From: Burkholderia sp. Ax-1719
GTDB taxonomy: Bacteria; Pseudomonadota; Gammaproteobacteria; Burkholderiales; Burkholderiaceae
Assembly: GCF_011753055.1 (NCBI RefSeq)
Contig: NZ_VWWJ01000004.1
Location: forward strand, 186,001-250,000
Direction of reading: 5' to 3'
Length of the DNA stretch: 64,000 nt
The position numbers and the translations under genes are program-made. The notes under the pieces are model-generated. The model was not told where the DNA came from. It did not search any database and saw nothing but the letters and a program-made list of their open reading frames with translations. This document shows, piece after piece, positions 8,901-17,357 of this stretch (position 1 is the first letter of the stretch; every line of letters starts with the position of its first letter).

Positions 8901-9788
8901 ATGGAACTACGGCATCTGCGATATTTCGTGGCGGTGGCGGAAACCGGCAGCCTGACGGTGGCGGCGGAGCAGCGGCTGTTTACTTCGCAGCCGTCGCTGA
9001 GCCGGCAGATCCGCGATCTGGAAGAACAGGTCGGCGTCGAACTCTTTAGCCGCAGTGCGCGCGGCGTGGCGTTGACCTCGGCCGGCAAGGCGTTTCTCGA
9101 TCATGCGCGGCTGGCGCTCGCGCAGGTGGACGCCGCCGCAGAAGCCGCGCGGCGCGCGGCGCTGCCCGAACGCAAGATGTTCGCGCTGGGTTTCCTGACG
9201 GGCGAGGAGATGACCTGGTTGCCGCGCGCGATGTGCGTGTTGCGCGACGAATTGCCCAGCATCGACGTGACGGTGTCGAGCTACTACTCGCCGGATGTCG
9301 CCGATGCGCTCGCACGCGGCAAGCTCGATCTAGGCTTCCTGCGCGCCGAGCCGGGTTTCGACCTCGAATATCGCGTGGTGGACCGCGAACGGCTCGTCGT
9401 GCTGATGCCGGCCGATCACCGGCTTGCTGAACAACGCGCTATCGACCCGCAGGACATTGCAGGCGAGCCGTTCGTCATGGCCTCGAACAAGGCGCGCGTG
9501 CTGCATGAGGTGATCGCGGGCTATCTGCGCGCGCACGAAATTGAGGTGAGCACCGTGCATGGTGTGGACAACCTTGCGATGGCCATGTCGCTGGTGGCGT
9601 CCACGCGTGGCCTCGCGCTGATGCCGGAGTATGCAAACAACCTGCTGCCGGGCTCCGTCGTGAGCCGGCCGCTCAGGGGCGAGGCGCCTGCGATCGATCT
9701 GGTGGTGGGATACAACCGCGCGAATAACTCGGCTACCTTGCAGCTATTTCTTTCGCGGATCGGCCAGCTTGTGGTCCCGTCGACATAG
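8901..9788 (+). CDS. LysR-family regulator (BenM/CatM-like layout)
   Basis: 295-residue LysR activator/repressor. N-terminal winged HTH MELRHLRYFVAVAETGSLT...SQPSLSRQIRDLEEQVGVELF at residues 1-55, then a periplasmic-binding-protein-like effector domain to the C-terminus. The 'ELRHLRYF' opening is typical of regulators of aromatic or chlorinated-compound catabolism, suggesting an organic acid inducer. The ATG at 8901 follows GGGAGCG. Transcribed divergently from the SDR at 7988-8734 across 166 bp, the usual arrangement for a LysR regulator and its target. Confidence 0.92.
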   Translation: MELRHLRYFVAVAETGSLTVAAEQRLFTSQPSLSRQIRDLEEQVGVELFSRSARGVALTSAGKAFLDHARLALAQVDAAAEAARRAALPERKMFALGFLTGEEMTWLPRAMCVLRDELPSIDVTVSSYYSPDVADALARGKLDLGFLRAEPGFDLEYRVVDRERLVVLMPADHRLAEQRAIDPQDIAGEPFVMASNKARVLHEVIAGYLRAHEIEVSTVHGVDNLAMAMSLVASTRGLALMPEYANNLLPGSVVSRPLRGEAPAIDLVVGYNRANNSATLQLFLSRIGQLVVPST

Positions 9789-9794
9789 GGCGGA

Positions 9795-11186
9795 TCACAA
9801 CATCGGCGAATGCAGATGATCGGGATGATCGAGCATATCCGCCACGAGATGCAGCGAGTCCTCCATCGCCAGCACATCGCCCGGGCCGCCCAGACAGATC
9901 CGCACGGCGTTGGGCGGATTGCCGTCGGTGCTGAACGCGGCGCCCGACACCACGCCAATCTGCTTGGTGCGCAGATGCGAAGCCAGTTCGGAAGCACTCC
10001 AGCCTGTTTCCGTCGGCACCGTCAGCCAGAGGTGGAAGCAATCCTTCGACGCCTCGATTTCGCGTCCGGCGAAGACTTGCGCGGCAATATGCTGGCGCAC
10101 CGCACATTCGGCGCGAATGGCTTCCAGCATCTGTTGCGCAAAGCCGCTTTCGATCCAGCGCGCAGCGAGAAACGACATATACGGGCTCGCCATCACCGTG
10201 GTGGCGCGCAGCGCCCCTGACAACCGCTCCGCGTGGCGGGCGCTGGGCGCGACCACATAGGCGACGCGCAACCCTGCGCCAAAGCACTTCGACATGCCGG
10301 TCACGTAGTAGGTCAGCTCAGGCGCGAGGGTGGCGAGCGACACAGGCGGCGTTTCGCACAGCATGCCGTAGGCGTCGTCTTCGATGATCGGCACGTCGTA
10401 GCGCAAGGCGATATCGGCGATATGCTCGCGGCGGTTCTGCGAAAGCGTGCGTGTGGTGGGGTTTTGCAGCGTGGGGTTGCAGTAGAGCACACCTGGCTTG
10501 CGCGTCTTGCACAGCGCCTCGAAAGCATTGGCGTCAAGGCCTTCGTCGTCGCGCGGCAGCGGCGCGAGCGGCATGCCCAACTGGTTGGCGATCACCTTGA
10601 GCCCCGGATATGCCAGGCAGTCCACACAAATAACCGTGCCCGGCTTCACCAGGCGCAGCAGCAGCGCCACCAGCGCGTTATGAATGCCGGGGCAGACCAG
10701 CACGGCATCGGCGCGATGTGACGGCACGGTATGCCGCAACCACTGACTGGCGATGCCGCGCTCGAATTGCGAACCGCCAAAGTCCTGATAACGCAATAGC
10801 GACCACGCGTCGGCCGTGCCGATGATCTGACCTGCCGATTGCGCAAGCAGTTCGCTCATCTCCGGCGGCTCGGGCGGCATGTTCATGGTCATTTCCAGCG
10901 CCGTGCCCGCACTGAGCGGCAGGGCGGGCGGCCGCCCGCGCACATACGAGCCGCTGCCCGCGCGCGAATCGATCAGGCCGCGTTTGCGCGCTTCGGCGTA
11001 GCCGCGCGCGAGCGTGGTGTAGTTGATCTTGAGGGCGTCCGAAAGATCGCGCAGCGCGGGCAAGCGGTCACGCGGTCGTAGACGCCCGCTCGCCACGTCC
11101 TCTTCGATGAGATCGGGGATGGTCTGATAAACCGGCTTGTCGCTTTCCGAAAGCCGTTTGAGCCAATGCGCGGTGACGTTCGACAT
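9795..11186 (-). CDS. MocR-type regulator (GntR HTH fused to PLP aminotransferase-like domain)
   Basis: 463-residue MocR/GabR-class protein. Residues ~10-80 form a GntR winged helix (VYQTIPDLIEEDVASGRLRPGD-like segment, LPALRDLSDALKINYTT). Residues ~110-460 are a fold-type-I aminotransferase domain with the PLP-binding lysine in TGMSKCFGAGLR and the Asp of IIEDDAYG. Such proteins sense an amine or amino-acid-like ligand through PLP and control a divergent operon. The divergent operon here is the Nit1C cluster, so it is a candidate regulator of it. The 398-bp divergent region carries a sigma54 element. Confidence 0.92.
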   Translation of the reverse strand: MSNVTAHWLKRLSESDKPVYQTIPDLIEEDVASGRLRPRDRLPALRDLSDALKINYTTLARGYAEARKRGLIDSRAGSGSYVRGRPPALPLSAGTALEMTMNMPPEPPEMSELLAQSAGQIIGTADAWSLLRYQDFGGSQFERGIASQWLRHTVPSHRADAVLVCPGIHNALVALLLRLVKPGTVICVDCLAYPGLKVIANQLGMPLAPLPRDDEGLDANAFEALCKTRKPGVLYCNPTLQNPTTRTLSQNRREHIADIALRYDVPIIEDDAYGMLCETPPVSLATLAPELTYYVTGMSKCFGAGLRVAYVVAPSARHAERLSGALRATTVMASPYMSFLAARWIESGFAQQMLEAIRAECAVRQHIAAQVFAGREIEASKDCFHLWLTVPTETGWSASELASHLRTKQIGVVSGAAFSTDGNPPNAVRICLGGPGDVLAMEDSLHLVADMLDHPDHLHSPML

Positions 11187-11328
11187 GAGATTGGACGGGT
11201 GAGTGTGCGTGAGACCGCGAGTAAGCAGGAGCGAGCGCCTTCAGATTCGCTCATTCATTCTAGTGAGCAAGCGCGCGAAAAAATAAATCAATTGATCGCG
11301 CCATATCGCATTGAATGATCCGATTTGA

Positions 11329-11345
11329 TGCATGCGCGCACTGCA
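11329..11345. promoter_or_regulatory. NtrC-like enhancer candidate
   Basis: TGCA-N9-TGCA has the outer arms and exact spacing of the NtrC consensus TGCACCA-N3-TGGTGCA; the inner bases do not match. It is part of a slightly longer inverted repeat, GATGCA...TGCATC. It lies about 180 bp upstream of the sigma54 element, a normal enhancer distance. Weak on its own, better in context. Confidence 0.4.
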
Positions 11346-11508
11346 TCGGTCAGGCCTTGCCCCACGACAGGGCGTACGCGAAAGCCGGTTTTGTCGCTCG
11401 CCTGGCGGTGCGCTCGACGTGACGGGCATCGCAGAAAAAATCATTGCGTGGATCATTCCCGCCACGCCGGATTGATTGGAACTTGATTGCATGCAGCGTG
11501 CCATTTGA

Positions 11509-11524
11509 TGGCATGAGCGTTGCA
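11509..11524 (+). promoter_or_regulatory. Sigma54 (RpoN) promoter of the Nit1C cluster
   Basis: TGGCATGAGCGTTGCA fits the -24/-12 consensus TGGCACG-N4-TTGCA with GG and GC separated by exactly 10 bp. Transcription would start near 11536, giving a leader of about 49 nt before the first gene. Nitrogen-limited expression through an enhancer-binding protein is the expected consequence. Confidence 0.8.
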
Positions 11525-11584
11525 AAAAGGAGGATGCCGGCCACCGGTCGGACACGGTCCCCAATCCCTCAACGGAGTCATGCA

Positions 11585-12067
11585 ATGCCCGCCATCACCC
11601 TGCCTGCTCACAAGACCGGCGATTTCCTCGTCGATTACGAAGAAAAGGTGTTCGAGGACATCAAGGCGGAACCCGGCGAGAAAGCCCTCGTCACGTTCCA
11701 TACGGTTGCGTTCGAAGGTTCCATCGGCTTCGTCAATATGCTTCAGGCCACGCGTTTGCAACGCAAGGGCTTCGAGACCTCGATCCTGCTCTACGGCCCG
11801 GGCGTGATGCTGGGCGTGCAGCGCGGCTTTCCGACGCTGGGCGCGGAAGCCTTTCCGGGGCATCTGAACTTCAACAACCAGCTGATGAAATTCATGGCCG
11901 AAGGCGGCAAAGTCTACGCGTGCCGCTTCGCGTTGCAGGCGCTTTACGGTCAGACCGAAGCGGCGCTGATCGAAGGCGTGCGCGCCATCAATCCGCTCGA
12001 CGTGCTGGATCTCAAACTGCTGCATCGCAAGTCGAATGCGCTCGTGATCGACACCTGGACCGTCTGA
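11585..12067 (+). CDS. nitB: MSMEG_0572/Sll0783-family nitrogen-starvation protein (Nit1C)
   Basis: 160-residue cytoplasmic protein and first gene of the Nit1C cluster. The family (MSMEG_0572 in mycobacteria, Sll0783 in Synechocystis) is induced by nitrogen limitation and has no proven biochemical role. The compact alpha/beta pattern, with [29 protein letters not shown] and [17 protein letters not shown], resembles DsrE/DsrF-like folds; that resemblance is my inference. The ATG at 11585 follows CAACGGAG. A 49-nt leader from the sigma54 element precedes it and nitC starts 11 nt after its stop. Confidence 0.88.
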   Translation: MPAITLPAHKTGDFLVDYEEKVFEDIKAEPGEKALVTFHTVAFEGSIGFVNMLQATRLQRKGFETSILLYGPGVMLGVQRGFPTLGAEAFPGHLNFNNQLMKFMAEGGKVYACRFALQALYGQTEAALIEGVRAINPLDVLDLKLLHRKSNALVIDTWTV

Positions 12068-12078
12068 GCGCGAGCGCC

Positions 12079-13113
12079 ATGTCCACGTCATCCACTTCAT
12101 CGGCTAAACGTATCGTGCGGGCGGCGGCGGTGCAGATTGCGCCCGATCTCGAATCGGGCATGGGCACGCTCGCGCGCGTGGGCGATGCGATCGTCGCCGC
12201 CGCGCGCGAGGGCGTGCAGCTAGCCGTGTTCCCCGAAACCTTTCTGCCGTACTACCCGTATTTTTCGTTCGTGCTGCCGCCTGTGCAATCGGGCGCGGCG
12301 CATCTGCGGCTCTACGAGGAAGCGGTGACGATACCGGGGCCCGTGACTGAAACGGTGGCCGCGCTCGCACGCGAATACGGCATGGTGATCGTGCTGGGCG
12401 TCAACGAGCGCGATCACGGCAGCCTGTACAACACGCAGCTGATTTTCGACGCCGATGGCCAGCTCAGGCTCAAGCGCCGCAAGATTACGCCCACCTTCCA
12501 CGAACGCATGATCTGGGGGCAGGGCGACGCCGCTGGCCTCAAGGTCGTGCAGACGGCGGTGGGCCGCGTGGGCGCGCTGGCGTGCTGGGAGCATTACAAC
12601 CCGCTGGCCCGCTATGCGCTGATGACCCAGCACGAAGAGATCCATTGCAGCCAGTTTCCCGGCTCGCTGGTGGGGCCAATCTTTGCCGAGCAGATCGAAG
12701 TGACGATCCGCCATCACGCGCTCGAATCGGGCTGTTTCGTTGTGAACGCAACGGGCTGGCTCAGCGACACGCAGATCGAATCCATCACCAGCGATCCGAA
12801 GTTGCAAAAAGCGCTGCGCGGCGGCTGCAACGCGGCCATCGTCTCGCCCGAGGGCCAGCATCTGGCCGCACCGTTGCGAGAGGGCGAGGGCATGGTGATC
12901 GCCGATCTCGACATGGCGTTGATCACCAAGCGCAAACGCATGATGGATTCGGTGGGGCACTATGCGCGGCCCGAACTGCTGAGTCTCGCCATCAACGAGC
13001 GCCCTGCCACGCCCGTATTTTCCTTCGACCAGGCGGGCACGGTCCCGTCATGGAGTGTGAACGATGAATGCCAGCGTCAACCTGCCGGAATCGAAACTGC
13101 AGCTTTTGACTGA
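12079..13113 (+). CDS. nitC: Nit1C nitrilase
   Basis: 344-residue nitrilase, the signature enzyme of Nit1C. Catalytic triad: Glu53 ([13 protein letters not shown]), Lys135 ([12 protein letters not shown]) and Cys169 (ACWEHYNPL). Nit1C clusters have been genetically linked to assimilation of cyanide as nitrogen source in Pseudomonas, with this nitrilase as a key component; the true substrate may be a cyanide-derived nitrile. The C-terminus overlaps the radical SAM gene by 50 nt, so the last ~17 residues are encoded twice and translation is coupled. It resembles the nitrilase at 3028 but has the CWEH active-site form. Confidence 0.93.
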   Translation: MSTSSTSSAKRIVRAAAVQIAPDLESGMGTLARVGDAIVAAAREGVQLAVFPETFLPYYPYFSFVLPPVQSGAAHLRLYEEAVTIPGPVTETVAALAREYGMVIVLGVNERDHGSLYNTQLIFDADGQLRLKRRKITPTFHERMIWGQGDAAGLKVVQTAVGRVGALACWEHYNPLARYALMTQHEEIHCSQFPGSLVGPIFAEQIEVTIRHHALESGCFVVNATGWLSDTQIESITSDPKLQKALRGGCNAAIVSPEGQHLAAPLREGEGMVIADLDMALITKRKRMMDSVGHYARPELLSLAINERPATPVFSFDQAGTVPSWSVNDECQRQPAGIETAAFD

Positions 13114-14185
13114 GCTTCAGTCGAGCGGCCTGCGGCTTGCCGCGCCGCAAGCGGATGGGCTTTCCCGCCGCGGCGGCGCGGGTCCGTCCGATCACAAGGC
13201 GGTCGTGATCGACGGCGTCACGCTGATGGTGCCGGTGCATACGCACGGCGCGCATCAATCGGCGTTCGTCGCCAATGAGCCCGATGCGCAGGGCCTGAGC
13301 GTGCTCACGCGCGGCAGCATTCCAATCGCGCAGATCGCCTTTGCGAAGACGCCGCGCTTTTACAAGCTGCAAACGCTCGACGGCGTGCCGTACTCGCACA
13401 TCGCCACGTTGCACGGCACCGATGTGCTCGCCACCACGGTCCTGCAAACCTGCATTCGCTACGAGAGCCGCAAAAAAGCCTGCAAGTTCTGCGCGATCGG
13501 CCAGTCGCTGGCCGCGGGGCGCACGGTCGCTCACAAGACGCCCGAGCAACTGGCCGAAGTCGCGCGCGCGGCCGTGCTGCTCGATCACGTCAAGCATATG
13601 GTATTGACGACCGGCACACCGCCCACGCCCGATCGCGGCGCCGCGGTGTTGATCGATAGCGCCCGCGCGATCCGCCGCGCGGTCGACCTGCCGATCCAGG
13701 CGCAATGCGAGCCGCCCGACGACGATGCCTGGTTCGCCCGCATGCGCGAGGCGGGCGTGGATACGCTGGGCATGCATCTGGAAGTGCTGGGCGAGGCCGA
13801 ACGCGCGCAACTGATGCCGGGCAAGGCGACGGTGCCGGTGAGCCGCTACATGCAGGCGTTTGACGCGGCGGTGCGGGTATTCGGGCGCGGCCAGGTGAGC
13901 ACCTATATTCTCGCGGGCCTGGGCGACCCACCGCAGCGCATTCTGGACACCGCGCGCCAGCTCGTGGAAATCGGCGTCTATCCCTTCGTCGTGCCGTTCG
14001 TGCCGATCTCGGGAACACCCCTCGAAGATCATGCGCCACCCACGCCCGAATTCATGCGTTCGATCCTCGCGCCGCTTGGTGCGATGGTGCGCGAAGCCGG
14101 TCTGCGCGCGACCGATATCAAGGCCGGTTGCGGCAAATGTGGCGCGTGTTCGTCCTTGCAGGCGTTCGAAAAGGTGGCGGCATGA
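13064..14185 (+). CDS. nitD: MSMEG_0568-family radical SAM protein (Nit1C)
   Basis: 373-residue radical S-adenosylmethionine enzyme. The cluster motif has unusual spacing, Cys130-X9-Cys140-X2-Cys143 ([15 protein letters not shown]), in place of the common CX3CX2C; this is characteristic of the family. A second set, Cys356-X2-Cys359-X2-Cys362 at the C-terminus (GCGKCGAC), suggests an auxiliary iron-sulfur cluster. The central part forms the expected partial TIM barrel ([31 protein letters not shown]). The reaction is unknown. It starts inside nitC and its stop overlaps nitE by 4 nt. Confidence 0.92.
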   Translation: MNASVNLPESKLQLLTELQSSGLRLAAPQADGLSRRGGAGPSDHKAVVIDGVTLMVPVHTHGAHQSAFVANEPDAQGLSVLTRGSIPIAQIAFAKTPRFYKLQTLDGVPYSHIATLHGTDVLATTVLQTCIRYESRKKACKFCAIGQSLAAGRTVAHKTPEQLAEVARAAVLLDHVKHMVLTTGTPPTPDRGAAVLIDSARAIRRAVDLPIQAQCEPPDDDAWFARMREAGVDTLGMHLEVLGEAERAQLMPGKATVPVSRYMQAFDAAVRVFGRGQVSTYILAGLGDPPQRILDTARQLVEIGVYPFVVPFVPISGTPLEDHAPPTPEFMRSILAPLGAMVREAGLRATDIKAGCGKCGACSSLQAFEKVAA

Positions 14186-14709
14186 TGACCGGCGATACGC
14201 AGGACATCGTGGTGCGCTGGGCGCACGAGGCATGGGAGATCGAAGGTGCATTGGCGTTGCGGCGCAAGGTGTTCTGCGACGAGCAGGGCATTTTCGAGCA
14301 CGACGATCGCGACGCCATCGACACGCATGCGCAATTGCTTGTTGCCGTCTGTGCGGAGAACGTGGTCGGCACCGTGCGCATCCATCGTCGCGATGCAGAA
14401 GATCATGGCGGCACCTGGTACGGCTCGCGGCTCGCTGTGAGCGCAGCGTACCGGCGGCATGGTGGGATCGGCGCGACGTTGATCCGCCTGGCGGTGAGCA
14501 GCGCGCACGCGCTGGGTTGCCAGGTGTTTCTCGCTCACGTACAGGCACAGAACGCGCCGCTGTTTCAACGGCTTCATTGGCGCACGCTCGAAGAGACGAC
14601 GGTGTTCGGGCGGGCGCATCATCTGATGCAGGCGGATCTCGAACACTACCCGCCATGCGCGACGCCGTACCAGGGTTTCGTGGTCGACGCGCAGCGGAGG
14701 GCCGCATGA
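14182..14709 (+). CDS. nitE: MSMEG_0567/Sll0786-family GNAT N-acetyltransferase (Nit1C)
   Basis: 175-residue GNAT acetyltransferase. Features are the N-terminal ALALRRKVFCDEQGIF segment of this family, a central strand VVGTVRIHRRD, the acetyl-CoA loop region AYRRHGGIGATLIRLAV (residues ~92-110), and LFQRLHWRTLEET near the C-terminus. The acceptor substrate is unknown; in the pathway it probably acylates an intermediate made by the radical SAM protein. ATGA overlaps on both sides tie its translation to nitD and nitF. The ATG at 14185 is an equally possible start. Confidence 0.9.
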   Translation: MMTGDTQDIVVRWAHEAWEIEGALALRRKVFCDEQGIFEHDDRDAIDTHAQLLVAVCAENVVGTVRIHRRDAEDHGGTWYGSRLAVSAAYRRHGGIGATLIRLAVSSAHALGCQVFLAHVQAQNAPLFQRLHWRTLEETTVFGRAHHLMQADLEHYPPCATPYQGFVVDAQRRAA

Positions 14710-15713
14710 CGCTTGATGAAATCGTGGCGAGCGTGCGTGCAAGCCGCGGCGTGGCGCACAAGACCGACATCGCGCCTTTGCTCGCGGCGCTTTCGCGTGA
14801 CGACCCCACGCGCAGCGACGAAGCAGCGGTCATGGGCGCGGGCGACGATTGCGCCGCGCTGCCCGATGGCGACGGCTGGTTGCTGTTTGCAGCCGAGGGC
14901 ATGGTGAGCGACCTGATCGAAGCGATGCCCTGGTTCGCGGGGTATTGCTCGGTGCTCGTGAACGTGAGCGATGTGTGCGCGATGGGAGGCCGCCCGCTCG
15001 CAGTCGTCGACGTCATCTGGAGCAAGGGCCTCGCGCCCGCCGCGCCGGTGCTGGAAGGCATGGCGGCTGCGGCGCGGCAACTCGGCGTACCGATTGTCGG
15101 CGGCCATAGCAATGCGCGCAGCGAGCGTACGCAGCTTGCGGTGGCTATCCTGGGCCGCGCCAAACGGCTGCTCTCCAGCTTCGCGGCGCGCCCCGGCGAC
15201 CGGCTGATGATGGCCGTCGATCTGCGCGGCGCGTTCGTCGAACCCTATCCGTACTGGAACGCCGCCACCGAAGCGCCGGCTGAGCGTATTCGCGGCGATC
15301 TTGCTCTGCTGGCCCAGATCGCCGAGGAAGGGTTGTGCGAGTCCGCGAAGGACATCAGCATGGCCGGCATCGCGGGCACGGCGATGATGCTCGCGGAATG
15401 CTCGCGAGTGGGCGTGCGTATCGATCTCGAACGCGTGCCGCGTCCCGCTGACGTGGACCTGTCGCGCTGGATGCAGATCTTTCCGAGCTTCGGCTATCTG
15501 CTGAGCGTAGCGCCGCGCAACGTGGATGCGGTGCGCGCGCGCTTCGAAGTCCGGGGCATTGCATGCGACGAAATCGGTGAGATTCACGCGGAGCCGACCA
15601 TCGACTTGAGCTTGAGCGGGGAGATTCGCACGGCCTGGCGGCTCGACGAGCAAGCGTTCATCGTGCCCGCGGATCGGCGGTCCACACGCGCGCTCGACGT
15701 GTCATCAACTTGA
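14706..15713 (+). CDS. nitF: Sll0787-family AIR synthase-like protein (Nit1C)
   Basis: 335-residue protein of the PurM/ThiL/HypE-like ATP-using superfamily. The N-terminal half has the acidic metal/ATP-binding loop VMGAGDDCAALPDGDG, the VNVSDVCAMGGRPLAVVDVIW segment and the glycine-rich VGGHSN. The C-terminal half has CESAKDISMAGIAGTAMMLAE. Members of the fold activate a carbonyl or carboxylate by phosphorylation; the substrate here is not known. It starts by ATGA overlap with nitE. A much longer in-frame reading upstream runs through nitD and nitE and is a frame shadow. Confidence 0.9.
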   Translation: MTLDEIVASVRASRGVAHKTDIAPLLAALSRDDPTRSDEAAVMGAGDDCAALPDGDGWLLFAAEGMVSDLIEAMPWFAGYCSVLVNVSDVCAMGGRPLAVVDVIWSKGLAPAAPVLEGMAAAARQLGVPIVGGHSNARSERTQLAVAILGRAKRLLSSFAARPGDRLMMAVDLRGAFVEPYPYWNAATEAPAERIRGDLALLAQIAEEGLCESAKDISMAGIAGTAMMLAECSRVGVRIDLERVPRPADVDLSRWMQIFPSFGYLLSVAPRNVDAVRARFEVRGIACDEIGEIHAEPTIDLSLSGEIRTAWRLDEQAFIVPADRRSTRALDVSST

Positions 15714-15731
15714 ATTCATCAGGAGAACGAT

Positions 15732-16028
15732 ATGCCTGTCACGCATTTCGTCGTGCGCTGGCCGGACGGCGAGGAAGAGCGCTGCTATTCGCCTTCGTCG
15801 ATTGTGCGCGAGTATCTGCGTCCCGGCGACTATCCGCTGGACGTCTTTCTCGATCGTACGCGCGATGCCCTGGCTGCTGCTTCGGAGCGTGTGCGTGAGA
15901 AGTTCGGTTATGCGTGCTCGTCGGCGCTCGATCAATGGGCGGCGATTGAGCGCCGCGCCGAGCCATTTCGGGCTAAAGGTGCGCAGGACGAGCAGGACGC
16001 ACGAGTCACAGTCGTGCGTGTCGATTGA
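15732..16028 (+). CDS. nitG: MSMEG_0570-family nitrogen-starvation protein (Nit1C)
   Basis: 98-residue small cytoplasmic protein conserved in Nit1C clusters. Its opening MPVTHFVVRWPDGEEERCYSPS and the SIVREYLRPGDYPLDVFLDR segment are typical. It has no recognisable catalytic motif; the size suggests an accessory or binding role. AGGAGAACG precedes the ATG, and there are 18 nt between nitF and this gene and 19 nt to nitH. Confidence 0.88.
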   Translation: MPVTHFVVRWPDGEEERCYSPSSIVREYLRPGDYPLDVFLDRTRDALAAASERVREKFGYACSSALDQWAAIERRAEPFRAKGAQDEQDARVTVVRVD

Positions 16029-16047
16029 AATTCACAAGGAGAATCGC

Positions 16048-17352
16048 ATGTCTGCTGGTCTGCATGAGGGTGCGCGCCAGGCGCAATCGTCCCGGTTGCC
16101 CGCCACCGATGAGCATTTCAGCGTCGTCATTGTAGGCGGGGGGCAAGCCGGGCTGTCGATGAGTTATTGCCTCAAACAGCGCGGCATCGACCACGTCGTG
16201 CTGGAAAAGCACACGGTGACGCATACCTGGCGTGAGCAGCGCTGGGACGCGTTTTGCCTCGTCACACCGAACTGGCAATGCGCGCTGCCCGATTACCCGT
16301 ATCGCGGCGACGATCCGCACGGCTTTATGAAGAAGGACGAAATCATCGCGTGGCTGGACGGGTTTGTGCGCCACGTCGATGCCCCCGTGCGCGAGGGCGT
16401 GGCGGTCACGCGTCTGGCGCGGCATCCGCAGGGCGGCTTCGTGGTGCAGACGAACCAGGGGACGTTGAGCGCCGATCAGGTGGTGGTTGCTTCAGGCGGC
16501 TATCACACGCCCATCGTGCCGCGCATGGCCGAGCGCCTGCCCGCGTCCATCGCGCAGATACAGTCGTCCGAATATCGCAATGCTGCGGCTCTACCCGAAG
16601 GCGCGGTGCTGGTGGTGGGCTCGGGGCAGTCGGGAGCGCAGATCGCAGAGGATCTGCATCTGGCGGGCCGGAAGGTGATGCTCGCGGTGGGTGAAGCGCC
16701 GCGTTGCGCGCGCTTTTATCGTGGCCGCGATGTGGTCGACTGGCTCGCGGAGATGAAGTACTACGATATGCCGGTGGAGGAGCATCCCTTGCGCGAGGGC
16801 GTGCGCGACAACACCAACCACTATGTCACGGGCCGCGACGGCGGGCGCGATATCGATCTGCGCCGCTTTGCGTGCGAGGGGATGGAACTCTACGGTGCGC
16901 TTGAGGATTTCGTGGATGGTGCGCTGCGCTTCAAACCGAATCTGCGCGCCAACCTCGATAGCGCCGACGACACTTATAACCGGATCAACGCGTCAATCGA
17001 CAAATTCATCGCGCAGAAGGGAATCGAAGCGCCTGCAGGGCAGGCGTATCAGCCGGTGTGGACGCCGCCGCATGAGCGCACTGCGCTCGATCTCGCTTCC
17101 AGCGGCATCGGCAGCATCCTATGGTGTATCGGCTTTCATCCCGACTTCAGCTGGATCGATCTGCCGATCTTCAATGGACGCGGCTATCCGGGGCACAAGC
17201 GCGGCGTCACCACGCAGGAAAACCTCTATTTTCTGGGCTTGCCGTGGCTGCACACCTGGGGATCGGGCCGTTTCTCGGGTGTTGCGCGCGACGCCGCCTA
17301 TCTGGCCGATCGTATCGTTGCTAGCGCAACGGTCGATGCGCCCGCAGCGTGA
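16048..17352 (+). CDS. nitH: MSMEG_0569-family flavin-dependent oxidoreductase (Nit1C)
   Basis: 434-residue flavoprotein monooxygenase. It shows the FAD Rossmann motif VVIVGGGQAGLSMSYCL (residues ~29-45), a central NAD(P)H-binding GSGQSGAQIAEDL, and a C-terminal IGSILWCIGFHPDF and LYFLGLPWLHTWGSGRF, as in Baeyer-Villiger/N-hydroxylating oxygenases. It is the last gene of the cluster and its stop is 5 nt from the stop of the convergent transporter gene. In Nit1C it may oxidise the product of the radical SAM/GNAT steps. The ATG at 16048 follows AAGGAGAA; the longer in-frame reading overlaps nitG. Confidence 0.92.
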   Translation: MSAGLHEGARQAQSSRLPATDEHFSVVIVGGGQAGLSMSYCLKQRGIDHVVLEKHTVTHTWREQRWDAFCLVTPNWQCALPDYPYRGDDPHGFMKKDEIIAWLDGFVRHVDAPVREGVAVTRLARHPQGGFVVQTNQGTLSADQVVVASGGYHTPIVPRMAERLPASIAQIQSSEYRNAAALPEGAVLVVGSGQSGAQIAEDLHLAGRKVMLAVGEAPRCARFYRGRDVVDWLAEMKYYDMPVEEHPLREGVRDNTNHYVTGRDGGRDIDLRRFACEGMELYGALEDFVDGALRFKPNLRANLDSADDTYNRINASIDKFIAQKGIEAPAGQAYQPVWTPPHERTALDLASSGIGSILWCIGFHPDFSWIDLPIFNGRGYPGHKRGVTTQENLYFLGLPWLHTWGSGRFSGVARDAAYLADRIVASATVDAPAA

Positions 17353-17357
17353 TTTGC

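Larger units (their letters stand above)
11187..11584. promoter_or_regulatory. Divergent control region, MocR gene / Nit1C cluster
   Basis: 398 bp without a credible gene. It contains a 10-bp palindrome ATCAATTGAT (11287-11296), a TGCA-N9-TGCA inverted repeat (11329-11345) and a sigma54 -24/-12 element (11509-11524). It is more AT-rich at 11260-11330 than the flanking genes, as expected of promoters for the MocR gene. Confidence 0.7.

Noticed and set aside
11477..11490. Second sigma54-like GG...GC element (GGAACTTGATTGC) before Nit1C
   Set aside because: Spacing between GG and GC is 9 bp instead of 10 and the -24 half is poor; the element at 11509-11524 fits exactly.
12992..15163. 723-codon open frame antisense to nitD-nitF
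   Set aside because: Low-complexity Arg/Ala/His translation opposite well-recognised coupled genes.
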